Assembly (NCBI GenBank): GCA_000961725.1
Contig: LADS01000062.1
Span: 1 to 64,000, forward strand
Direction: 5' to 3'
DNA: 64,000 bases
DNA from: Desulfobulbaceae bacterium BRH_c16a
GTDB lineage: Bacteria; Desulfobacterota; Desulfobulbia; Desulfobulbales; Desulfocapsaceae
Position numbers and translations under genes: made by a program. The notes beneath the pieces are model-generated. The model was not told where the DNA came from. It saw only the letters and a program-made list of their open reading frames with translations, and did no database searches. This document shows positions 42,744 through 51,760 of this stretch, one piece after another. Every line of letters starts with the position of its first letter. Position 1 is the stretch's first letter.

Positions 42744-43676
42744 TTGCATACGAATATCAGTCCGGGATTTCTTGAATCGGAAATGGAAGAGTCTACCGGG
42801 CGGGAGCCTCTTTTTCAGGTGATCCCTGTCCCGCTGGAAGAGACCGTATCTTACGGCGGCGGCACCGGCCGCGGGCCGGCAGCAATTCTTGCAGCCAGCC
42901 AGCAGCTCGAACGCTGGGACGGATTTTCCGAGCCGCTTGCGGCAGGCATCGGCACCAGCCCGGCCATCGACTGCAGCGGAGAAATCGGGGTAATCTATAG
43001 CCGCATTGAAGAAGCCGTGCAAGCGGTTGTAGACCGTCAGGCCATCCCCATCGTGCTCGGCGGCGAACACAGTGTCAGCCTGGCACCGATCCGAGTCCTG
43101 GCGCGAACCTCCGCCGGGCCGATCGGCATCATCCAGATCGACGCCCATGCAGATCTGCGGGACAGCTTCGAAGGCTCGCCATACAGTCATGCCTGCGTCA
43201 TGCGCCGGGCCCTGGAGGAGTGCGGCTGCGCTCTTCTCCAGTTCGGGGTGCGGGCGCTGTGCCGGGAGGAAGTCGACTATCGCCGGGATAAAAGGGTGGC
43301 TCATCTGGACGGCAGGGCCATTCACGGCATGAATCTGGCCACCTTCTCCCTGCCCGTCACCTTTCCCGAAAACATCTATCTCACCATCGACGTCGACGGC
43401 CTCGATCCTTCGGTCATCGGCGCAACCGGCACCCCGGTCCCGGGCGGGCCGGGCTGGTACGATACGTTAACGTTTATCGAACGGGTAGTGGCCGGGCGTA
43501 ATGTCCTGGGGTTCGATCTTGTTGAACTCGCCCCGCGTCCAGGCGATCACGGCTCAGATTTTGCCGCCGCCCAGCTGGTCTACTCGGTGATGGGGATCAT
43601 CACCCGCAACCTGGGAGCTGTCCGAGAAATGCCTTTCCCCGGGCTTACCGTAGAAACGAACAGCAATAATCTGTGA
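42744..43676 (+). CDS. speB: Agmatinase (ureohydrolase family)
   Basis: The product is about 310 residues. It hydrolyses agmatine to putrescine and urea using two manganese ions, linking SpeA to the spermidine steps. Metal ligands are visible: 'VLGGEHSVS', 'IQIDAHADLRDSF', 'SHACVMR' and 'LTIDVDGLDPSVI'; the acid motif 'DLVELAPRPGDHGSD' follows. Start: TTG at 42744 has 'TTAAGGAT' six bases upstream and lies just after the nspC stop; ATG at 42783 is an alternative. The 3' end overlaps the convergent ppnP gene by 32 bp. Arginase or guanidinobutyrase activity is possible but the operon favours agmatine. Confidence 0.9.
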   Translation: MHTNISPGFLESEMEESTGREPLFQVIPVPLEETVSYGGGTGRGPAAILAASQQLERWDGFSEPLAAGIGTSPAIDCSGEIGVIYSRIEEAVQAVVDRQAIPIVLGGEHSVSLAPIRVLARTSAGPIGIIQIDAHADLRDSFEGSPYSHACVMRRALEECGCALLQFGVRALCREEVDYRRDKRVAHLDGRAIHGMNLATFSLPVTFPENIYLTIDVDGLDPSVIGATGTPVPGGPGWYDTLTFIERVVAGRNVLGFDLVELAPRPGDHGSDFAAAQLVYSVMGIITRNLGAVREMPFPGLTVETNSNNL

Positions 43677-43959
43677 GTCCCGAAACCTTCAGGCTGAAGC
43701 TCGATTTCGCCGGTACCTCAAAAGACGATCCTGCCCGATAGGTTCGCCATTCACTTTCACCCTGCAGTTGAACCTGCAGGGTGCCGGAGAGTATTTCCAT
43801 GAGCTCCCTGTCATCGGTGTTGAAGGTGTAGTCGCCGGGCTGCATGATGCCGAGGGTCTTCTTTGCCCCATCTGCAAAGGTAATGGTGCGACTGGTCACC
43901 TTGCCGTCAAAATAAATGTTGGCTTCTCTGGTAAGAGTAATATTTTCGAATTGCGACAT
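43645..43959 (-). CDS. ppnP: Pyrimidine/purine nucleoside phosphorylase PpnP
   Basis: The product is 104 residues, a single small cupin (formerly DUF1255/YaiE). The whole length matches: 'FENITLTREANIYFDGKVTSRTI', 'TLGIMQPGDYTFNTDDRELMEILSGTL', 'YRAGSSFEVPAKSSFSLKV'. PpnP phosphorolyses a range of nucleosides to base and ribose-1-phosphate. It overlaps the 3' end of speB by 32 bp on the opposite strand, so the two mRNAs are complementary there. Upstream lies a palindromic repeat. Confidence 0.92.
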   Translation of the reverse strand: MSQFENITLTREANIYFDGKVTSRTITFADGAKKTLGIMQPGDYTFNTDDRELMEILSGTLQVQLQGESEWRTYRAGSSFEVPAKSSFSLKVSGLTDYCCSFLR

Positions 43960-43974
43960 AATTAATTTCCTTGG

Positions 43975-44046
43975 TACCTTAGAAATTCATTTCTTGTTTT
44001 TTAAGAATGAAGTTTCGTGAAGGTACTTATATCCCCTTGTGGGGTG
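43975..44046. repeat. Dispersed palindromic repeat, second copy
   Basis: TACCTTAGAAATTC begins a 22-bp imperfect inverted repeat (right end about 44021), followed by TACTTATATCCCC-TTGT-GGGGTG. The first 14 bases and the TACTTATA block are shared with 28639-28665, and the last 16 bases recur inverted at 18923-18938. The rest of the gap to 44331 holds nothing I recognise. Confidence 0.5.
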
Positions 44047-44331
44047 TTAGTATTTGAGAGGCAGCTACGCTCTTTTCAGAAGTATTTCCCATTCGTGTAA
44101 TCCGGGAATATAATCTTGCCATGCCTTCTTACACGAAAGTCGCAAAACTGTCCAGAGGAGCACAGCTTTTCGATCCCTTAAGGCGAGTATGAAAAAATTG
44201 AAAACAAGGAGCGGGTGTGCTAGGTTCTTCTCCGGATGGTTTTTGCAGGAAATTCTTCGCACGGTTCTCTTCTTCATCGCTGGTCGGAAGAAAAGAACGG
44301 ATCATTTCCGCTCTCTGTAAAGGATTTCGAC

Positions 44332-46878
44332 ATGATGAGATTTTTCGCTGATGATCGGGCTTCTCTCGGACGAAGCGCCATCCGTCAGAAATATATCCTG
44401 AAGGCAGTCCTTGGCTATGCAGTCTTCTCGTTGATATGGATCTTTCTGTCGGACATGCTGCTGTCCGCATTTGTCGAAGTGCAGTCGATCCAGTGGCTTT
44501 CGACGGCAAAAGGGATCCTCTACGTGCTTGTTACCGCGCTCATGCTGTTTTTGATGATGCGGTCGATTCCGGACGAAGACACGGGGAAAGTCCCGACCAC
44601 TCTTCTCGCCTCGGTTATTTATGAATCCGGCAAATTGCACCGGTTCATGTATGTTTTTGCAGTACTGGTCACCCTGGCAATGCTGCTGGTCCGCGAGCGG
44701 CTCGCAGTCCCGTTTGGTGAGCGCCCGCTCCTGATTCTCTTCATGTTTCCGATTATCTTAAGCGCAGTGGTCGGCGGACTCGGCCCGGGGCTGGTTGCCA
44801 CCGCGGCCTCGGTTCTTGGACTGAGCTATTATGCCGTGCCGCCCCTCCAGAGCATCTTCGTCGAAAAACCACACGATCTCTTTCAATTGATATTTCTTGT
44901 CGGCAACGGCGTCCTGGTGAGCATCTTCAGTAACGTGCTGCATCGATTGCGTCGGCAAAGCGAAGAGGAAAAGCAGTTGCACCTGGTGACTCTGGAGAGT
45001 ATCGGAGACGGGGTGATCGCCACGGATATCCGCAACCGGGTGACCTTCATTAACTCCGAAGCCCTGCGCATTACCGGGTGGAGCCGACCGGAGGCGCTCG
45101 GCCAGCCTCTTGCGAAGGTTTTCCCGGTGTACAACGAACATGCGCCGGCGGATGCGGACAACCGGATCGAAAGCGATGCCGCTGCCGGCAAACAGGCCGG
45201 GGACATTCGCCAGAGCCTGTTGCGGTCGCGCGACGGCAGAGACATTCCCATCACGGAAAGCAAGGCAAGCATCCGGCTCGAAGAGGGAACCCTTCTGGGA
45301 GAAGTGCTGGTGGTGCGGGATGACACCGCACGGCGGCAGGCAGAGGCGGTTCTGCAGGAAAGCGAGGAGCGGCGGCGGGTTTTGACCGACAGCTCCCGGG
45401 ACGGCATCGTCATCATAGACCAGGAGTATCGGATTTTTGAAGCGAACCGTCGATTTATCGAGATGCTTGGATATTCCCCGGAAGAGGTTGTCGGTCTTTT
45501 TGCCTGGGATATTGACGCCCTTTTTTCCGAACAGCAGATCTGGGAGAACTTGTCCGATCTCACGTCGGCAGGAATGACTTTTGAAACCAGGCATCGCCGG
45601 AAAGAAGGCTCGACTTTTGCCGTCGAAGTCAGTGTCAGCGGCACCCGGTGGGCGGGACAGCAGCTGGTGTTCTGTGTCTGTCGCGACATCACCGAGCGTA
45701 AACAGGCGGAGGAAGAGAACAGGAAGCTGGAACTTCAGCTGGTTCAGGCCCAGAAGATGGAGGCCGTTGGCCGTCTAGCCGGCGGCGTGGCCCATGACTT
45801 CAATAACATGCTGAGTGTGATTTTAGGTCACGCGGAGATCGCCCTGACCCAGACCCGCCCGGATGACCCACGGTATGACGATCTTCAGGAGATCCTCAAA
45901 GCTGCCGCTCGCTCGGCCGGTCTCACCCGTCAGCTTCTGGCCTTTGCCAGGAGACAGACGGTCAGCCCCAAGGTCCTCGATCTGAACGAGACGGTGGCCG
46001 GCATGCTGAAGATGCTGAGGCGTTTGATCGGCGAAGATATCGACCTGCTCTGGCTGCCCGGCCGAGAGCTCTGGCATGTGAAGATAGATCCCTCCCAGAT
46101 CGATCAGATGCTTGCCAATCTGGCAGTCAACGCCCGCGATGCCATCGGCGGGGTCGGCAAAGTCATCATTGCCACAGCCAATGTCACTCTCTCCGGGGAA
46201 GAATGCCGGGATCGGCAGAGCGTTGCTCCAGGAGATTATGTGGTCCTGACCGTCAGCGATACCGGCACCGGAATGAGCCGGGATGTTCTCAATCATATCT
46301 TCGAACCATTCTATACGACCAAGGAAATAGGCAAGGGAACCGGGCTTGGACTGTCGACGGTATTTGGCATCGTCAAACAGAATGACGGTTTTATCGAAGT
46401 TGACAGTGAAACCGGCACAGGCACGGTCTTCAGGATCTACCTGCCGAAGTGTCTGGCCGAGCCCGTTGATCCGCGGGCGGGAAATGAGCCGGAAAAACCA
46501 CCGCAGGGCAATGAAACTGTGTTGATCGTCGAGGACGAGCCGGCAATCCTCAAGCTAGGCTCGACCATTCTCCAGCGGCAGGGGTATACTGTTCTCACGG
46601 CCGCTACACCGATCGAGGCGATGCAGGTAGTCTCGGACCATAAGGATGAAATTCAACTGCTCATAACAGATGTGGTAATGCCGGAAATGAACGGCAAGGA
46701 TCTGGTCGAGCGGTTGCGTACCCGGAAACCGGACTTGAAGTGTTTGTATATGTCAGGGTATACCGCCGATACCATTGCCCATCACGGGGTTCTGGAAGAG
46801 GGGGTACGTTTTCTGCAGAAACCCTTCTCGGTCCTGGAGCTGGCCACCCAGGTGCGGCGGGCGATCGACGAGTTATAA
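44332..46878 (+). CDS. DUF4118-like membrane, PAS-PAS hybrid histidine kinase
   Basis: The product is 848 residues. N-terminal membrane part: two helices ('YILKAVLGYAVFSLIWIFL', 'LYVLVTALMLFLMM') then a four-helix DUF4118/KdpD-like block ('PLLILFMFPIILSAVVGGLGPGLVATAASVLGL'). Then PAS 1 (about 221-330), PAS 2 (about 350-460), HisKA 'GGVAHDFNN' (His about 486), GHKL ATPase and a receiver with Asp in 'LLITDVVMPE' and Lys in 'LQKPF'. ATG 44332 follows 'AAAGGA' 7 bp upstream and is preferred over the frame opening at 44236. The kinase-receiver half is a near relative of those at 656 and 16612. Likely senses a membrane or cytoplasmic redox/ligand signal. Confidence 0.91.
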   Translation: MMRFFADDRASLGRSAIRQKYILKAVLGYAVFSLIWIFLSDMLLSAFVEVQSIQWLSTAKGILYVLVTALMLFLMMRSIPDEDTGKVPTTLLASVIYESGKLHRFMYVFAVLVTLAMLLVRERLAVPFGERPLLILFMFPIILSAVVGGLGPGLVATAASVLGLSYYAVPPLQSIFVEKPHDLFQLIFLVGNGVLVSIFSNVLHRLRRQSEEEKQLHLVTLESIGDGVIATDIRNRVTFINSEALRITGWSRPEALGQPLAKVFPVYNEHAPADADNRIESDAAAGKQAGDIRQSLLRSRDGRDIPITESKASIRLEEGTLLGEVLVVRDDTARRQAEAVLQESEERRRVLTDSSRDGIVIIDQEYRIFEANRRFIEMLGYSPEEVVGLFAWDIDALFSEQQIWENLSDLTSAGMTFETRHRRKEGSTFAVEVSVSGTRWAGQQLVFCVCRDITERKQAEEENRKLELQLVQAQKMEAVGRLAGGVAHDFNNMLSVILGHAEIALTQTRPDDPRYDDLQEILKAAARSAGLTRQLLAFARRQTVSPKVLDLNETVAGMLKMLRRLIGEDIDLLWLPGRELWHVKIDPSQIDQMLANLAVNARDAIGGVGKVIIATANVTLSGEECRDRQSVAPGDYVVLTVSDTGTGMSRDVLNHIFEPFYTTKEIGKGTGLGLSTVFGIVKQNDGFIEVDSETGTGTVFRIYLPKCLAEPVDPRAGNEPEKPPQGNETVLIVEDEPAILKLGSTILQRQGYTVLTAATPIEAMQVVSDHKDEIQLLITDVVMPEMNGKDLVERLRTRKPDLKCLYMSGYTADTIAHHGVLEEGVRFLQKPFSVLELATQVRRAIDEL

Positions 46879-46896
46879 GCAGGGCTCAGACAGAGA

Positions 46897-46926
46897 AAAC
46901 CGGGCGGAATATTTTCCGCCCGGTTT
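46897..46926. terminator. Bidirectional terminator hairpin
   Basis: AAACCGGGCGGAA and TTCCGCCCGGTTT form a perfect 13-bp stem with a 4-base loop between two convergent genes. On the minus strand the stem ends in TTTTCTCTG. It can serve both the kinase and the decarboxylase gene. Confidence 0.8.
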
Positions 46927-46939
46927 GCGGAATTCAATG

Positions 46940-48139
46940 TCACAGCAGGAGAAATTCCTTGAATTCCCCGCGCATGCAGTGGTTGGATGCCATGGAGGAG
47001 GAGTAGGCGCCGGCATTTATCAATGTCAGGCATTGTCCTTCCGAGAGCGGCGGCATCGTGATATCGGCATACCAGACATCAAGGGCTTCGTTGATATTGC
47101 CGACGATGGTCACTTTTCTGTTGTTCCCCGTCTGGCGAAGGGCCGCGACCGGGTGAAACGGCAGACCGTACCCGGCCGGTTCGACGGCGATGTTGAAACC
47201 CGCATCGACCCCGACGAAAACGGTTTCCATCTTTTGTTCCACTGTATTGACGGTCAGCAGCAGGAGACCGGTATCCTTGGCAAGATAATCGCCGGGTTCG
47301 ATCTCGATGGACTGCGGTCGATTGCGGAAGTGCCGAGCCAGGATGGAAGCCCAGCGGGTCAGGTCGAGGGGACTGTCCATGGCGGTGTGGGGAACCCCCA
47401 GGCCGCCGCCGACATTGACCACTTCGACTGAATCGAGCTGGTCGACGAACCATAAACAGCTCTCGACAATGGCATCCCATATCTCCAGCTGGGGGGTAAG
47501 ATACCCGCAACCGGTATGAAAATGGATTTTATTGATGGTCAGGTCATAGTCCCGGGCAACCGCCAGGGCATCGCCGAATTGCTCGCGGTAGATGCCGAAC
47601 TTGGTGGTGTTCACGCCGCTGTATTTGAGCTTTTCATTCTGCGCCCGACTGATCCCCATGGCCGGATTAACCCGAATACCGATAGAACGGCCGATTCCTA
47701 ATTCTCCCCAGCGGCGGATTGTGCTGATGGAATCGCAATTCATCGACAATCCCCTGAGGCGTGTCAGTCGCTCGAGATCGCGGTTTGCAAGACTGGTGGC
47801 GGTAAAGGAGATGTCCTCGGCAGAAAATCCGCAACTTATGGCATGTTCCACCTCGCCCGGCGAGCAGGCGTCGATGCCCGTCAGGCCTGTTTTGCGCAAA
47901 TGCGTCAAGAGCGGCATGAAGCGATTGGCTTTCATTGCATACTTGATGCGATACCGGTTTACCAGTCCGGCCTGATCGAGAGCCGACCGCAGCCGTTCAA
48001 TGTTGGCGGTAAAGCGCCGGCCATCGTAAAAGAAGGCCGGCGTGCCAAACTGCCGGGCAAGATCATCGACCTGTCGACCGGCAAATATCAGGAACCCATC
48101 CCGGTACTGGAGACCTTCCCTTTCCCACCACTCCGTCAT
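46940..48139 (-). CDS. Diaminopimelate-decarboxylase-like PLP decarboxylase
   Basis: The product is 399 residues of the fold-III decarboxylase family. PLP lysine in 'YRIKYAMKANRFMPLL', 'GIDACSPGEVEHAIS', 'KIHFHTGCGYLTPQLEIWD', 'EVVNVGGGLGVPH', 'IEIEPGDYLAKDTGLLL' and the C-terminal 'INAGAYSSSMASNHCMRGEF'. The His-Thr-Gly-Cys segment and C-terminus are closest to LysA-type enzymes but the usual DAP-binding signature is altered, so the substrate may be another diamino acid. The start overlaps the stop of a SET-domain gene (ATGA), indicating coupled translation and a joint role. No lysine-pathway gene is near. Confidence 0.83.
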   Translation of the reverse strand: MTEWWEREGLQYRDGFLIFAGRQVDDLARQFGTPAFFYDGRRFTANIERLRSALDQAGLVNRYRIKYAMKANRFMPLLTHLRKTGLTGIDACSPGEVEHAISCGFSAEDISFTATSLANRDLERLTRLRGLSMNCDSISTIRRWGELGIGRSIGIRVNPAMGISRAQNEKLKYSGVNTTKFGIYREQFGDALAVARDYDLTINKIHFHTGCGYLTPQLEIWDAIVESCLWFVDQLDSVEVVNVGGGLGVPHTAMDSPLDLTRWASILARHFRNRPQSIEIEPGDYLAKDTGLLLLTVNTVEQKMETVFVGVDAGFNIAVEPAGYGLPFHPVAALRQTGNNRKVTIVGNINEALDVWYADITMPPLSEGQCLTLINAGAYSSSMASNHCMRGEFKEFLLL

Positions 48140-48627
48140 ATGCTCTGGTACTCGTCAAAGTTATTCTCCGGCAGCCGGAAACCATTTGGCAGCACAGCAT
48201 CGGCATACGGCAATTCTTTTCTGCCGGTAATCCAGCCACGGCAGTTTTCGGCACCGCAGCTGCAGGGAAACTGTTTGAAGAGGACATCCTCGGTCTGGGC
48301 GTAATCCATCAACAGATATTGCTCCGGGGTGATATCCCTGGTTGCGTACACCCGCAGGTTCTTCATGTCCAGTTCCACGTTGGGGGCGCATGAGTGGAGG
48401 AAATAACCGGAAAAATAGATATCGTACAAATGCACGCCGGGCTCGATCTGGAGACTGTGCTGGCGTATGTCGGTGATGATGTCTCCAGCCAAGGCGCAAA
48501 TCAGATCACCCTTGGCAAAGGCCCTGTACGTCACTACGCCCATGCCGCTGACATGATTTTTCAACACAACCTGGAAGTCCTTTTTGTTGGGAAATAACGG
48601 ATTATTCCCATAGTGAGGTGGATACAT
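48136..48627 (-). CDS. SET-domain protein (lysine methyltransferase-like)
   Basis: The product is 163 residues with a compact SET domain: 'VSGMGVVTYRAFAKGDLICALAGDI' (first SET strands), 'YFLHSCAPNVELD' (the NHSC-type motif, here with Leu before His), 'LLMDYAQTEDVLF' (the catalytic-Tyr strand) and a post-SET zinc cluster 'FPCSCGAENCRGWITG' (three Cys). SET enzymes move methyl from SAM to protein lysine amines. In bacteria they are uncommon and their targets are mostly unknown. It overlaps the PLP decarboxylase start by 4 bp. Its own ATG has no strong ribosome site. Confidence 0.85.
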   Translation of the reverse strand: MYPPHYGNNPLFPNKKDFQVVLKNHVSGMGVVTYRAFAKGDLICALAGDIITDIRQHSLQIEPGVHLYDIYFSGYFLHSCAPNVELDMKNLRVYATRDITPEQYLLMDYAQTEDVLFKQFPCSCGAENCRGWITGRKELPYADAVLPNGFRLPENNFDEYQSI

Positions 48628-48945
48628 GCTGGTAATTTCCTATCGAATGAGAAGAGTGGGTGGACTGTTTGAGAATGACAATAAAAATTCAGAGCGAATT
48701 TTCGGGATGATTACACCTTTTCAGAAGGATTATCAATAAGTTTTTTGCAGGGAGGAAGCGCTGGTTCAAAAGGTGAAAATGAACTTTTAATCCTCATAGT
48801 TAGGGCAAAAAGTTAGCCTACAGACAGAGCAAATACATCCCAGGCTGCGGGTGAGTGTACAACTATTTTGCACCTTAAAAAAGATAGGCAGATGTCGTGA
48901 GGCGGTATTGGTTGTTTTGTCGACGGGAAACGATTGGTGCAACGC
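48628..48945. other. Intergenic gap, nothing recognised
   Basis: The 318 bp between the SET gene start and the 3' end of the BarA-like kinase gene (both minus strand) are AT-rich. I see no open frame of note, no RNA gene and no clear terminator. It presumably contains the promoter of the SET/decarboxylase pair. Confidence 0.5.
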
Positions 48946-51744
48946 TCAGTTCAAGTCTGCCGGTTCCCAGCCGGTTTCAGTTTTGTTCAGCAGTTCCTGC
49001 TGATGCAGGGCTGCCTGGAAAAGCTCTGCCACCTGAGCCGTATTGCCTGCTTTTGCCTGAATTTCCATGTCGATCATTGTCTGGTGCAGCGCGTCGGCGC
49101 AGATATTGCCCGCGGTCCCCTTCATCTTATGGGCCTGGTGCTGGATGGCATGAAAATCTTTCTGTCGCACCGCTCGGGACAGGACGTCGATCTGGGCCGG
49201 CAGATCCAGTAAAAAAGCTGAAAAGATCTTTTGCGCCAGCAGCTCATCCCCCATCAGGCGAGCGAGGAAGGTCGGGAAGTCTACAGGAGGATGCGGAGGT
49301 CGGCGGGCGTTGCCCTCCGACAGCTCCTCCTTCGGCAGATCTTCCGGTCTATTTTCGGACAGTCTGGTATTGCCTGAAATCGACAGGAGCATCTCCAGAC
49401 TCTGTTCAAGATGCAAGGGATCGATCGGTTTGGTGATATACCCGTTCATGCCGAAGGAGAGATATTGCTCTCTGTCGCCTTTCATGGCGTGGGCGGTGAG
49501 GGCGACGATCGGGATTGCGGGATCAAGTACTCCCGATTTTCCCGATCTGATCAACCTGGTTGCCTCGAGGCCATCGAGTTCCGGCATCTGGATGTCCATC
49601 AGAACGAGCTGGTACCGGACCTTCCGCAATGCGTCGATGGCCTCCCAGCCGTTGCCGACCACTTCGAGATGGTGAAACCCGAGTTTTTCCATGATCCCGA
49701 CGACCACCTGTTGATTGATAATGTTGTCTTCGGCAAGGAGAATATGCTCGTGGCGCTTGACGCGGTCGGTGAAATCCCCTGCCGTCGAAAGAGGTGGTTT
49801 GGCATGGGTCGAGGATCCGCGAACAAGCGCATTGATGGTGCCAAGCAGATCGATATGCCTGAAGGGCTTTTTGAGGTTGGCGGTAAAGCCCGAGCAGCAT
49901 GTTTTTGCTTCGATGTCCGAAAACGGCGTCATAAGGACCGTTTTGATAAGAGGATAGAATCGATCCGTCTGTAATTCCCCGGCAAGCATTGCGCTATCCA
50001 TGTTGCCCATGGGCAGATCGATGAAGGCTATGTCGACGGAGCACTCGCCGCGCGAATATTCGCGCAGCACGGATAATGCCTGAGTACCGTCCGTGAACTG
50101 GGTAACCCGAGCCCCCCAATGTTCAAGCCAGCCGGCCAGAGTTTTGCGGCATGTCTCGTTGTCATCCACCACAAGCACTTGCAATCCCTCGAGGTCTTTG
50201 GTGAACTGCAATTCCATGTCGGGGTTTTCCTGTTTCCGGATTCGCGCCGTAAACCAGAAGAGAGAACCGTTCTCACCGTCGCTTTTCAGGCCGATTTCCC
50301 CGCCCATCAGCTCAGCCAGGGCCTTTGAAATGGCGAGTCCAAGTCCGGTGCCGCCGTATTTCCGAGTCGTGGTGCTGTCGGCCTGGGTGAAGCAGTCAAA
50401 GAGCATGCCCTGCTTCTCGAGGGGAATGCCGATGCCGGTATCTTCGACGGTAAAACGCAGAAGGACATCTCCGGCGGTCTCACTTTCGCAGGCAACGGAG
50501 ATACATATTTCTCCCTGATGGGTAAATTTCAGGGCATTACCGACAAGATTGAGCAGGATCTGACGCAACCTTCCGGGGTCGCCGGACAGTTGGTTCGGGG
50601 TGGGCGGGGCGACTGCACAGATCAGCTCGAGATTTTTTTCATTTACATTGTGGGTCACCATGTCGATGATTCCGTCCAGGAGTCGGTGCAGGTCGAAGGA
50701 GACATTCTCGAGTTCCATTTTACCCACTTCGATTTTGGAAAAATCAAGAATGTCGTCGATTACGGCGAGAAGCGACCGGCTGCTGTTCTGCAGGATTTCA
50801 ATATATTGTTTCTGGGTGTCGCTGAGCGGAGTATTGGCAAGGAGGGTGGAAACACCGATAACACCGTTCATCGGTGTACGGATTTCGTGGCTCATGTTGG
50901 CCAGAAAATCGCTTTTTGCTCTGCTGGCGCTTTCCGCCTGTTCTTTCGCCAGAGTGAGTTCCTCCGTTCGTTCATGGACCAGTTCCTCGAGGTTGTCCCT
51001 GTGCCTTTCCAGTTCCGACTGGTTTTTATGGAGATTGGTGGACATGTCGTTGAAAGCCTTGCCCATCTCGCCGATTTCATCGCCTTTCGGCAGCTTGACC
51101 ACGGTGCCGAGGGAGCCGTTTTCGACCTTGCGCATGGCATTCCTGAGAATGGTCAGCGGTTTGATGATCGCGCAGAAGAGAAAAATATTCAGGAGAAGGA
51201 GAATGAATCCCGAAGTAGCCAGGATAGCGCAGACGAAAAATAAGAGTATTCGCTTGTTTTCGGCGAGAATTTTTTCGAGATCATAATACATTGCAACGTA
51301 ACCGAGGTTTTCACCGATGACCTCTATACTGTTGACGTATAATCCGGTCAGCCTGCCATTCTGCTTAAATTGACTGAAATGGTATGCGCCATTTCGGGGT
51401 GAAGTTTTCTGCAGATCGAAAGAATGATCGTTGGCATCGCCGGAACAGTATCTGGTGTTTCCTTCGGCCGGATAAAGACATGCCCGGGTAATGTCTTCGA
51501 CAGCTTCCTCCATATCCTCGAGGGAAGATCGCAGGGCACGCTCCTGACCGGCGAAAAGTTCATTTGCCAGATCGTCCCTCTTCTGCTTGAAAAGAGTGTC
51601 GAGGAGGAGTTCGATTCTCGCCGTCTGTCCTTTCAGCCTGTTTTGTTCGATAGGATATTGCATAACAATGCCGCCCAGGGCGACGAGCAGCACCGTGGCA
51701 ACGGTAGCGAGGTTTATTTTAACGGCGAGGCTGTTGAGTTTCAT
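48946..51744 (-). CDS. BarA-like hybrid histidine kinase with two receivers and Hpt
   Basis: The product is 932 residues: membrane helix (8-28), periplasmic sensor (about 30-163), second membrane helix (about 166-190), HAMP, HisKA 'FLANMSHEIRTPMNGVIG' (His near 286), GHKL ATPase ('NLVGNALKFT', 'DTGIGI', 'GTGLGLAI'), receiver 1 (about 525-640, Asp in 'IAFIDLPMG'), receiver 2 (about 665-785, 'ILLAEDN', 'LVLMDIQMPELDG', 'ITKPI') and an Hpt domain with His in 'HQAHKMKGTAGN'. All parts of a His-Asp-His relay are present in one chain, so only a final regulator is missing. It lies 16 bp after the second of two binding-protein genes and is surely co-transcribed with them. Confidence 0.93.
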   Translation of the reverse strand: MKLNSLAVKINLATVATVLLVALGGIVMQYPIEQNRLKGQTARIELLLDTLFKQKRDDLANELFAGQERALRSSLEDMEEAVEDITRACLYPAEGNTRYCSGDANDHSFDLQKTSPRNGAYHFSQFKQNGRLTGLYVNSIEVIGENLGYVAMYYDLEKILAENKRILLFFVCAILATSGFILLLLNIFLFCAIIKPLTILRNAMRKVENGSLGTVVKLPKGDEIGEMGKAFNDMSTNLHKNQSELERHRDNLEELVHERTEELTLAKEQAESASRAKSDFLANMSHEIRTPMNGVIGVSTLLANTPLSDTQKQYIEILQNSSRSLLAVIDDILDFSKIEVGKMELENVSFDLHRLLDGIIDMVTHNVNEKNLELICAVAPPTPNQLSGDPGRLRQILLNLVGNALKFTHQGEICISVACESETAGDVLLRFTVEDTGIGIPLEKQGMLFDCFTQADSTTTRKYGGTGLGLAISKALAELMGGEIGLKSDGENGSLFWFTARIRKQENPDMELQFTKDLEGLQVLVVDDNETCRKTLAGWLEHWGARVTQFTDGTQALSVLREYSRGECSVDIAFIDLPMGNMDSAMLAGELQTDRFYPLIKTVLMTPFSDIEAKTCCSGFTANLKKPFRHIDLLGTINALVRGSSTHAKPPLSTAGDFTDRVKRHEHILLAEDNIINQQVVVGIMEKLGFHHLEVVGNGWEAIDALRKVRYQLVLMDIQMPELDGLEATRLIRSGKSGVLDPAIPIVALTAHAMKGDREQYLSFGMNGYITKPIDPLHLEQSLEMLLSISGNTRLSENRPEDLPKEELSEGNARRPPHPPVDFPTFLARLMGDELLAQKIFSAFLLDLPAQIDVLSRAVRQKDFHAIQHQAHKMKGTAGNICADALHQTMIDMEIQAKAGNTAQVAELFQAALHQQELLNKTETGWEPADLN

Positions 51745-51760
51745 GGTGATATATCCGGCA

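Noticed and set aside
46940..48139. Second copy of nspC in a polyamine context
   Set aside because: The PLP enzyme here has LysA-type 'HTGCGY' and C-terminal motifs and not the NspC-type active site, so it is not a duplicate of the operon gene.
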